Notes under the pieces: model-generated | What the model was told of the DNA's origin: nothing | The model's input: the letters and a program-made list of their open reading frames with translations, nothing else | Database searches by the model: none | Made by a program: the position numbers and the translations under genes | Part shown: piece after piece, positions 1 through 5,778 of the stretch | Layout of the letters: each line of letters begins with the position of its first letter | Position numbering within the stretch: the first letter of the stretch is position 1 | Assembly: GCA_903930035.1 (NCBI GenBank) | Contig: CAIYXG010000138.1 | Span: 1-6,159, forward strand | DNA: 6,159 nt | Reading direction: 5' to 3' | From: an uncultured Actinomycetes bacterium | GTDB lineage: Bacteria > Actinomycetota > Acidimicrobiia > Acidimicrobiales > Microtrichaceae

Positions 1-824
1 AGTCCGGTGCCGCGGCCCGGCGCTCCACCTCCACGGCGCCGCGCCGCACGACCACGACGCCCCCGGGCAGCACCGCACCCGACGCGCAGCCGCCCGGGTC
101 GCAGGTACCCGATGCCCAGATACCCGAGGCGCAGACGCTCCGGGTGCTGGTGACCAACGACGACGGGGTGCGGTCCCCGGGCCTCGCCGCACTGGTCCAG
201 GAGCTCCGCGCCCTCCCCGGCACGCAGGTGACGGTGGTGGCCCCGGCGACGGACCAGAGCGGCACCGGCGACGCGTTCACCGAGGGCAGCGTGCGGACGT
301 CGGGCACCACGACCCTGAACGGCGACCCGGCCACTGCGGTGGAGGGCTTCCCCGCGGACGCCGTGGCGGTGGCGCTCGGCGAGAACGGCCCGCAGCCCGA
401 CGTGGTGGTCGCAGGGGTGGACGACGGCGCCAGCCTGGGTCCGGCCGCGCAGGTCTCGGGCACGGTCGGCGCGGCCCGTGCCGCCGCCATGGCCGGCATC
501 CCGGCGCTGGCGGTGGGCCAGGGCGCGGGCAGCCCGCCCGACCTGGCCAACGGCGCGCGGCTCGCCGTCCTGTGGGTCGCGCAGCACCGCGAGCAGCTCC
601 TGGCCCGCGACATGGACGTGACGGGCGTGGTGCACCTCACCGTGCCGACGTGCACCAACGGCACGGTGCACGGCATCAAGGAGGTCCCGCCCGCGCCGAC
701 CGTGGCGGGCGCCGGTGGCCGGCCCGACTGCAGCGCGGCGACGCAGGGCGCGCAGCCCGCCGACGATGTGGCGGCCTACCTGGCCGGCTGGGCCAGCCAG
801 TCGGAGCTCCCGCTCGACGGCTGA
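1..824 (+). CDS. surE: SurE-type 5'/3'-nucleotidase, probably exported (5' end outside window)
   Basis: SurE proteins are metal-dependent nucleoside monophosphate phosphatases. Counting from the GTG at 144, the N-terminal LVTNDDG signature holds the metal-binding pair D6/D7. APATDQSGTG carries the family Ser (S39). PDVVVAGVDDGASLG followed by VSGTVGAARAA matches the usual PDLVVSGINxGxNLG...SGTVGAA block, but with Asp93 where the metal-binding Asn normally sits. The C-terminal DDVAAYLAGWASQSEL resembles the SurE tail. Base 144 would be a possible start, but the frame is open back to base 3 and encodes a Ser/Thr/Pro/Ala-rich stretch (about 47 residues including a run of four Thr), and no ribosome binding site precedes 144. 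I therefore read it as the interior of a longer protein: signal peptide or lipobox outside the window, linker, then SurE domain. Cys170 and Cys196 could form a disulfide, which fits export. The TGA at 822-824 lies 3 bp from the convergent gpgS stop. The family is clear; export is inferred. Confidence 0.85.
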   Translation, partial: SGAAARRSTSTAPRRTTTTPPGSTAPDAQPPGSQVPDAQIPEAQTLRVLVTNDDGVRSPGLAALVQELRALPGTQVTVVAPATDQSGTGDAFTEGSVRTSGTTTLNGDPATAVEGFPADAVAVALGENGPQPDVVVAGVDDGASLGPAAQVSGTVGAARAAAMAGIPALAVGQGAGSPPDLANGARLAVLWVAQHREQLLARDMDVTGVVHLTVPTCTNGTVHGIKEVPPAPTVAGAGGRPDCSAATQGAQPADDVAAYLAGWASQSELPLDG

Positions 825-827
825 GCG

Positions 828-1598
828 CTACGAGGCGGGACCGTGCGGCGGCCGGGCCGGCGGACGCGTGTCGCCAGGGGCGAACACCTCGACCCGGCGC
901 AGTGCGGCCGACATGACCTGGGCCGACATGGCGCCGAGCGCCGCCTCGGTCTGCGACAGGTGGCCCAGGACGCCGCAGTCCGGGTGCGCCACCGCCTGCG
1001 GGCCGTACTGGTCGACCACGTCGAGCAGCATCCCGATCTCCAGGCCGTAGTCGACCTCGAACGAGAGCTGGCGGAGCACGTCGGTGCGGGCGGCGACCTG
1101 GCCGGAGAGCGGCTCGAGCATCACGGCCAGGTCCGGGTGGAGCAGGCCCAGCAGCGGCTGGGCGACCAGCTGCGTGATGCGGCCGGGCTCGCGGGGGACG
1201 CCCGCAGGCCGGACCCGTTCGAACGACGCCTTGGACAGCACCACCTGCGGGTCGAGCAGGGGGGCGAGGAGGCGCGGCAGGAAGTCGGTGCCGTCGATGA
1301 ACAGGTCGCCGTCGAGGAAGACCGTCACGGGCGAGTCGACCAGCGCGACGGTCCGCCAGAGCGCGTCGCCCTTGCCCAGCGAGGGGCCCCCGGGCTCGAG
1401 CGCCGCCACGGTCACGACCTCGGCGCCGGCGGCGGCTGCCACCTCGGCCGTGCGGTCGGTCGAGCCGCCCTCGGCCACCAGGACGCGCTCGGCGCCACCA
1501 CGGAACGACTCGGTGACCACGTCGGCGACGCGCTCCTCCTCGTCGACCGCCGGCACCACGACGGTGAACTGCATGCTGGTCAGGTCGATGCTGGTCAT
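828..1598 (-). CDS. gpgS: Glucosyl-3-phosphoglycerate synthase-like glycosyltransferase (GT81 family)
   Basis: GpgS transfers glucose from an NDP-glucose to 3-phosphoglycerate, the first step to glucosylglycerate and, in mycobacteria, methylglucose lipopolysaccharide. The 256-aa product has a GT-A core: PAVDEEE (16-22) with the nucleotide-sugar strand, EGGSTDRT (43-50), GKGDALW (75-81), a DGDL metal-binding motif (96-99, DSD in mycobacterial GpgS), EPLSGQ (162-167), YGLEIGMLLD (184-193) and a likely metal-ligand His at 213, then LGAMSAQV. These match the order and wording of mycobacterial GpgS (Rv1208). It is shorter than the roughly 320-aa mycobacterial enzyme, lacking most of the N-terminal extension. 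The ATG at 1598 is chosen because it directly follows the folP-like stop (17 bp gap); an ATG at 1574 (Met9) is an alternative closer to the first strand. The Shine-Dalgarno sequence is poor, and a 15-bp palindrome lies just upstream. Mannosyl-3-phosphoglycerate or another acceptor/donor pair cannot be excluded from sequence alone. Confidence 0.88.
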   Translation of the reverse strand: MTSIDLTSMQFTVVVPAVDEEERVADVVTESFRGGAERVLVAEGGSTDRTAEVAAAAGAEVVTVAALEPGGPSLGKGDALWRTVALVDSPVTVFLDGDLFIDGTDFLPRLLAPLLDPQVVLSKASFERVRPAGVPREPGRITQLVAQPLLGLLHPDLAVMLEPLSGQVAARTDVLRQLSFEVDYGLEIGMLLDVVDQYGPQAVAHPDCGVLGHLSQTEAALGAMSAQVMSAALRRVEVFAPGDTRPPARPPHGPAS

Positions 1599-1602
1599 GC
1601 AG

Positions 1603-1617
1603 GACCCATCATGGGTC
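1603..1617 (-). repeat. Perfect 15-bp palindrome between folP-like and gpgS
   Basis: The sequence is gacccat-c-atgggtc, with two perfect 7-base arms around one base. It overlaps the folP-like TGA stop and ends 4 bases before the gpgS ATG. In the transcript it can form a 6-bp stem with a 3-base loop, which would cover the only weakly SD-like GGGTC preceding gpgS. It might tune translation coupling or act as a protein-binding site. No function is proven and chance is possible. Confidence 0.5.
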
Positions 1618-2476
1618 AGTCGGCCGGGTTGTGCCGCAGGTCCGGCCGCAGCTCGAGCGGACCGTCGACGCCGCGCGACACCGCCCGCTGGACGGTGAAG
1701 AACTCCACGGTCCCGCGCACGTCGTGGACGCGCAGCAGGTCCTGGTCCTCGATCGCGCACGCCGCCATGGCCCCGAGGGTGCCCGGCCCGCGTCCACGGG
1801 GCGGCTGCTCCACGAGCGCCCCCACGAAGTCCTTGCGCGACAGCGCCCAGAGCACGCGGCGCACACCCAGCCGGGCCCGCAGGTCGGGAGTGGCCCGCAG
1901 CACGGCGATGGTCTGGTCGGGGGTCTTGCCCAGGTCGGCGCCCAGGTCGAGGACCACGCGCTCGGCCGGGACGCCCTGGCGCGCCAGCACCTCGAGCTTC
2001 TCGGCGAGGTAGCGCTCGCAGTCGGCCACGGGGTCGTCGGCCAGCTGGTCGGCCGCCAGCCGGACCTTCGGGCGGGCCAGGTTGTAGGTCAGGACGTACT
2101 CGAGGCCGTGCTCGGCGACGACCGCACCCATGTCCGGGTCGAGCAGGCCCGACGGGTCGTTCACGATCTGGACGCCGAGCGGCAGCGCCGCCTGCACGAC
2201 CTGGTGGCGGTAGGTGTCGAGCGAGACCGTGACGTCGGGCAGCCGGCCCCGCACGGCCTCGAGCACCGGCAGCACGCGGCCGACCTCGACCTCGACCGGC
2301 AGCTCGTCCTGGTCGGTCCGCAGCGACTGGCCACCGATGTCGACCACGTCGGCGCCGTCGTCCACGAGCGCCTGGGCCGCGTCGGCCGCGCCGTCGGCGT
2401 CGAACGAGCTGCCCGAGAACGACTCGGGAGAGGCGTTGAGGACGGCAAGGATCCCGGGGCGGGCGACGTCGTGCAT
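1616..2476 (-). CDS. folP2: Dihydropteroate synthase-like protein, divergent (FolP2 type)
   Basis: This 286-aa protein has a DHPS TIM-barrel pattern from end to end. DHPS joins p-aminobenzoate to the pterin pyrophosphate in folate synthesis. Visible landmarks are ILAVLNASPESFS (9-21, with Asn14), GADVVDIGGQSLR (41-53), SLDTYR (85-90, Asp87), IVNDPSG (104-110, Asn106), LDLGADLGKT (176-185, Asp177), LSRK (212-215, Lys215) and RVHDV (249-253). Several loops are non-canonical: the pABA/phosphate loop ESTRPG is QSLRTD, DPG is DLG, and the usual LMHM strand is LTYN. Mycobacteria carry a second, divergent folP2 immediately upstream of gpgS, reported to lack DHPS activity, and gene order is the same here. 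I therefore call it FolP2-like rather than the housekeeping folP. The ATG at 2476 gives a normal barrel N terminus; a TTG at 2491 is the only near upstream alternative. No good SD precedes either. It likely shares a transcript with gpgS. Confidence 0.82.
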   Translation of the reverse strand: MHDVARPGILAVLNASPESFSGSSFDADGAADAAQALVDDGADVVDIGGQSLRTDQDELPVEVEVGRVLPVLEAVRGRLPDVTVSLDTYRHQVVQAALPLGVQIVNDPSGLLDPDMGAVVAEHGLEYVLTYNLARPKVRLAADQLADDPVADCERYLAEKLEVLARQGVPAERVVLDLGADLGKTPDQTIAVLRATPDLRARLGVRRVLWALSRKDFVGALVEQPPRGRGPGTLGAMAACAIEDQDLLRVHDVRGTVEFFTVQRAVSRGVDGPLELRPDLRHNPAD

Positions 2477-2591
2477 ACAAGAGGGTCCCAACCGTCGGCG
2501 GGCGCCGCATGTTCCTCCTGGACGCCGGGCCCAGGAATGGACGGCCGTCGTGCAGGCCGGCCGGGGACCGGCAACTACCGTGGTGCACCGC
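2477..2591. promoter_or_regulatory. Divergent intergenic region with candidate promoter and operator signals
   Basis: This 115-bp gap must hold the promoters of the folP-like/gpgS operon (leftward) and of the membrane-protein operon (rightward). On the plus strand, TACCGT at 2576-2581 fits the TAnnnT -10 pattern about 10 bases before the ATG at 2592. Since that ATG has no Shine-Dalgarno sequence, a leaderless or nearly leaderless transcript is possible; no convincing -35 is seen. Other elements are TCCTGG-N9-CCAGGA (2516-2536), a perfect 10-bp palindrome gacggccgtc (2540-2549) and ggccggcc (2555-2562). In DNA this GC-rich, such short palindromes can occur by chance. No confident minus-strand -10/-35 pair was found. 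Confidence 0.35.
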
Positions 2592-4043
2592 ATGGGGGAT
2601 GCAACGAACGACGGGCCGCCGGCCGGGGCGCCGGCGAAGGAGCGCCACCTGGGTCGCATTGCCGCGACCGTGCTGCTGGCGCTGCTCGGCTCGTGGGTGG
2701 GCGTCCGGATCCTGGCCCAGACCACCGTCGAGACCTCGGTCGGCGAGGCCACCCTGTCGGTGCAGCCGTCGCTGCGCGGCATCACCCGGCTCAGCGTGGC
2801 GCCGCTCGGCTCCGTGATCGGCCGCACCCACATGTCGCCGGTCATGGTCGACGCACGACTGACGGCGCTCGACCAGAACCTGGTGCTGCGGCAGGCGGAG
2901 TCGTTCCAGGACACCGGTGAGCTCGCCGCCGAGATCGACACCTCCGAGCTGGCCGACCAGCTCGGGGCCGCACTCTGGCCGCTCACCCTCCGCACCGTGC
3001 TGGGTGCCGTGCTCGGTGCCTCGCTCCTGGTGCTCCTGGTCGTCCGGCGTCGCAACATGGTGCTGCTCGCGGCCGGGGTGGGGCTGGTGGTCTCGGTCAC
3101 TTCGCTGGCACTCACGGCCGCCACCAACGACGGCACGGCGTGGCGGGACCCGGAGCGGAAGGGCCTGGTGGCGCTCGCCCCCGAGCTGGTCAACCAGGTC
3201 GAGTCCAAGGACACCACCGAGGCCCGGGAGTACTTCGCCCGCACCATCCGCAACCTGCAGGGCATCTACCGCGGCTACGTGGGCACCGCCCGCACGCTCC
3301 AGGCCATCAAGGGCACCCAGCGCGTCGCCGTGGTCAGCCTGCGCGTCGCCCCGCTCGAGGCCGGGCAGGTCGACGACGGGGTGGAGGTCGCCGTGGTCGA
3401 GGAGGACACCGACGAGACCGGCGAGACCCCCACCACCCTGGCCGGCGAGACCACGACGACGACCAGCACGACCGTCCCGCCGGTGCCGCTCGGCGCGCCG
3501 TCGGTCGACCCGAACTCGTTGCGGACGTTCGCGAGCCTCACCAACGACCAGGCCGTGGTCGCCGCCGTCATCTACCTGGACGGCCCCACCAGCGCCATCA
3601 CCCCGTGGGTGCTGACCGACGCCGGCATGGAGGCCATCGCCATCGTGGTCGGGACCGACGGCACCAAGATCGTCCAGCCCGCCCGGCTGAGCACCCCGAT
3701 CCCCTTCATCGAGGAGGTGCCGGGCCTGGTGGTCAAGGTGGACCAGCTGCGCATCTCGGTCCTGGACCCGACCCGGCCACGGACCGTGCCCGACAACACC
3801 TCGCTGCTCGTGGTGCCCGAGGGCCTGACGGTGCCCGAGGACGCCACCGTGGCCTCCGTCCGGTCCGGGCGGACGCTGCGGGCCAGGGGCAGGGTGACCT
3901 CGGCCGTCGTGGTGCCGGAGTCCACCCGGACCAACCTGCGGGCGGCGACGCTGGCCGTGAACCCGACCACCGGTGCGACGCCGCTGGTGAACCTGATGAC
4001 CGTGAGCCCGGCGGGCGTGGACGTCGAGACGGTGACCCCGTGA
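2592..4043 (+). CDS. Three-TM membrane protein, paralogue of the adjacent phosphoesterase's membrane half, unrecognised C-terminal region
   Basis: I do not recognise this 483-aa protein as a named family. A basic N terminus leads into TM1 (about 22-42). An extracytoplasmic segment of about 90 residues contains PLGSVIGRTHMSP (71-83). TM2 (about 134-151), a VRRRN turn (151-155) and TM3 (about 156-176) follow. The Arg-rich turn predicts a cytoplasmic loop, placing the remainder outside the cell. Residues 177-233 end in LQGIYRGYVGT. A Thr-rich linker (287-294, TTTTTSTT) then separates a mostly beta-like C-terminal region (about 300-483) with no catalytic motif I can see. The first 240 residues align with the downstream phosphoesterase gene. 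The ATG at 2592 is preferred since TM1 begins 20 residues later; GTGs at 2580 and 2583 are alternatives and none has a good SD. Its stop overlaps the next start (GTGA), so the two are translationally coupled. Function is unknown. Confidence 0.8.
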   Translation: MGDATNDGPPAGAPAKERHLGRIAATVLLALLGSWVGVRILAQTTVETSVGEATLSVQPSLRGITRLSVAPLGSVIGRTHMSPVMVDARLTALDQNLVLRQAESFQDTGELAAEIDTSELADQLGAALWPLTLRTVLGAVLGASLLVLLVVRRRNMVLLAAGVGLVVSVTSLALTAATNDGTAWRDPERKGLVALAPELVNQVESKDTTEAREYFARTIRNLQGIYRGYVGTARTLQAIKGTQRVAVVSLRVAPLEAGQVDDGVEVAVVEEDTDETGETPTTLAGETTTTTSTTVPPVPLGAPSVDPNSLRTFASLTNDQAVVAAVIYLDGPTSAITPWVLTDAGMEAIAIVVGTDGTKIVQPARLSTPIPFIEEVPGLVVKVDQLRISVLDPTRPRTVPDNTSLLVVPEGLTVPEDATVASVRSGRTLRARGRVTSAVVVPESTRTNLRAATLAVNPTTGATPLVNLMTVSPAGVDVETVTP

Positions 4044-5518
4044 GCGACGAGCTGCCGCCGACCGACGAGGGTCCCGCCGGGGACTCGCCGGCGACGCCGG
4101 ACGAGACGTCGCGGGGCCGGCGGTTCGGCCGGGGCGTCGTCGGGTTCCTGCTCGCCGCGCTGCTGGGCGTCGTCGGCGCCGGCGTCGGCCTGGCGGCCTG
4201 GGGACCGGTGCGCGCCGACGTCGGCGCACTGCGGCTGGGCATCAGCATCGCCCCGTCCACGCAGGGCGAGTCGGTGGTGGACCTGTCCCCGCTCGGCGCG
4301 GTGAAGTTCGACACCCACGACGCCCCGTTGCGGTTCCGGGCCAGCATCGACGACTTCGAGTCCACCGCCGCCCGCCGCGCCGTGCGGACCGGCAAGCTGC
4401 CGTCGACCAAGGAGCTGCAGGAGGCCGCACCCCGGGCGCTCGGCATCGCCGGTGGCACGATCCTGCTGGTCGCCGCCGGCAGCGGCGCGCTGCTGGCGGG
4501 GCTCGTGCGGCGCCGCTGGTCGGCCGCCGCCATCGGCGCCGTCGCCCCGCTCGTGGTCGTGGGGGGCGTGATCTTCGCGTCGTGGCGGTCGTTCGACCTG
4601 CAGACGGCCGACCCGGACTGCACCGGTGCGATCGGCCTCGCCTGCGAGGGCGTGGCGAGGGTCCGCGAGGCGGTCGACGCCAAGGACAGCCAGACCACCG
4701 ACATCGGCGAGACCGCCAAGACGCTCGCCGGCTTCTACCTGGGCGCCGTCGGCACCGACGACGCGACGCGGGACTCGACCGTGCGGGTGCTGCTCATCAG
4801 CGACGTCCACCTCAACCCGTCGTCGCTCGGGTTCGCCGCCAACCTGGCCGAGGCGTTCGACGTGGAGACCGTGGTCAACGTCGGCGACGACGCCGACTGG
4901 GGCGGGGCCGTCGGCAACATCGTCGGCGGGCCCAAGGACGTCGACGTGCCGTACCTCTGGACCCGGGGCAACCACGACTCGCTCGCCACCCAGAACGAGC
5001 TCAAGAAGAACGGCGCCGTGGTGCTGGACAACACCAGCTACACCCAGGCCGGCGTGTCGTACTGGGGCATCGGCGACCCGACGTTCTCGCCGAAGGCCGA
5101 CAAGACCGTGGTGCGCCTGGGCGAGAAGCAGTACAAGCAGAAGTGGTCCCGGGAGGTGCTCGTGCCGGCGCTCGGCAAGCTGGCGTCCCAGCCCGACGTG
5201 CTGGTCGTGCACGACCCGAACATGGCGGCCGGGCTGACCAACCGGCCCAAGCTCACCGTGAGCGGCCACACGCACAAGTTCAAGGCGACCACCGGCCGCA
5301 ACCCCGACGGCTCACCCTGGGCGGTCGTCACCAACGGGTCCACCGGCGGCGCCGGCCTGCGGGTGCTCGACACCGGCCAGGAGCGGCCCATGCAGGCGTG
5401 CGTGATCTGGCTCGACAAGACGACCAGGGAACCGTTGTTCCTGGACCTGTTCAGCTTCCGTCCGCTCGTCGACGACACCTACTCGGCCGAGCGGGTCAGC
5501 CTGCTCCCGCCCAGCTGA
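4040..5518 (+). CDS. Membrane-anchored calcineurin-like metallophosphoesterase
   Basis: The 492-aa product joins a three-TM module to a metallophosphoesterase domain. TM1 is about 31-55. An outside segment holds PLGAVKFDTHDAP (84-96). TM2 (about 134-156), a VRRRW turn and TM3 (about 162-181) follow, so the enzyme domain should lie outside the membrane on the extracytoplasmic side. All five catalytic blocks of the calcineurin-like superfamily are present: DVH (255-257), GDDAD (282-286), GNHD (310-313), VHDP (390-393) and GHTH (409-412). An intact dinuclear metal centre is therefore expected. The substrate is not predictable; phosphodiesters or phosphomonoesters of lipids, nucleotides or glycans are all possible. 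Cys194 and Cys202 may pair in the juxtamembrane region. The GTG start at 4040 overlaps the previous stop by four bases. I recall similar TM-plus-phosphoesterase proteins annotated in actinobacteria, but could not check this. The catalytic call is firm, the biological role open. Confidence 0.9.
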   Translation: MSDELPPTDEGPAGDSPATPDETSRGRRFGRGVVGFLLAALLGVVGAGVGLAAWGPVRADVGALRLGISIAPSTQGESVVDLSPLGAVKFDTHDAPLRFRASIDDFESTAARRAVRTGKLPSTKELQEAAPRALGIAGGTILLVAAGSGALLAGLVRRRWSAAAIGAVAPLVVVGGVIFASWRSFDLQTADPDCTGAIGLACEGVARVREAVDAKDSQTTDIGETAKTLAGFYLGAVGTDDATRDSTVRVLLISDVHLNPSSLGFAANLAEAFDVETVVNVGDDADWGGAVGNIVGGPKDVDVPYLWTRGNHDSLATQNELKKNGAVVLDNTSYTQAGVSYWGIGDPTFSPKADKTVVRLGEKQYKQKWSREVLVPALGKLASQPDVLVVHDPNMAAGLTNRPKLTVSGHTHKFKATTGRNPDGSPWAVVTNGSTGGAGLRVLDTGQERPMQACVIWLDKTTREPLFLDLFSFRPLVDDTYSAERVSLLPPS

Positions 5519-5520
5519 CC

Positions 5521-5778
5521 GTGCCCCCGACCGACGACGACGCGCAGTACGAGGTCGAGGTCGACCCGGACCTGTTCGCCGGGATCGACCCCGAGGAGGC
5601 GGCCGGGCTGGTCGGGTGCTCCGAGGTCGAGGCCGCCGAGGAGGCGGCCGAGCGGGGCTGGGTGTTCCGGGTCGGGTCGCGCGACGGCATGTTCTTCCCC
5701 CTCACCCGGGAGTACCGGCCGGACCGGGTGACGGTCAGCGTCGACGAGGACGAGGTCACCTCCGTCGAGGTCGGCTAG
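5521..5778 (+). CDS. Small protein resembling potato inhibitor I / eglin c-type protease inhibitors
   Basis: The product has 85 aa, starting at a GTG two bases after the phosphoesterase stop, so it is probably translated by re-initiation; no SD is visible. The layout resembles eglin c and bacterial potato-inhibitor-I/I78-like proteins. LVGCSEVEAAEEAAERGW (30-47) corresponds to the VVGKTVDQAREYF helix region. FPLTREYRPDRVTVSV (59-74) corresponds to the reactive loop and following strand (SPVTLDLRYNRVRVF), and SVEVG (81-85) matches the terminal HVPHVG. By this alignment the reactive-site P1-P1' pair is Arg63-Glu64, which would suggest a trypsin-like target if it is an inhibitor. The N-terminal 25 residues are acidic. 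There is no signal peptide, so if it works as an inhibitor it would act in the cytoplasm; a structural or binding role is equally possible. Its stop shares CTAG with the convergent ligase gene. Gene reality is well supported; the function is a fold-level guess. Confidence 0.72.
   Translation: MPPTDDDAQYEVEVDPDLFAGIDPEEAAGLVGCSEVEAAEEAAERGWVFRVGSRDGMFFPLTREYRPDRVTVSVDEDEVTSVEVG

Noticed and set aside
2555..2572. GCCGG...CCGGC as an intrinsic terminator
   Set aside because: The stem is only 5 bp with no T tract, and it lies upstream of, not after, genes. It is likely by chance in GC-rich DNA.
3449..3484. Short repetitive acg/acc tract as a possible tandem repeat element
   Set aside because: It is explained by codons of the Thr-rich linker in the membrane protein.
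3140..4039. In-frame upstream extension of the phosphoesterase gene
   Set aside because: The translation before the GTG at 4040 is low-complexity Gly/Arg/His and overlaps the well-formed upstream membrane gene. The GTGA overlap start is the natural choice.
828..4229. A 1133-codon open frame on the minus strand
   Set aside because: Only its last 256 codons (gpgS) look like protein. The rest is Arg/Gly/Pro/His-rich translation opposite or out of frame with better-supported genes, as expected in very GC-rich DNA.
3572..5275. A 567-codon open frame on the minus strand opposite the phosphoesterase
   Set aside because: It has no recognisable motif, its composition is that of an antisense shadow, and the plus strand carries all five phosphoesterase motifs.
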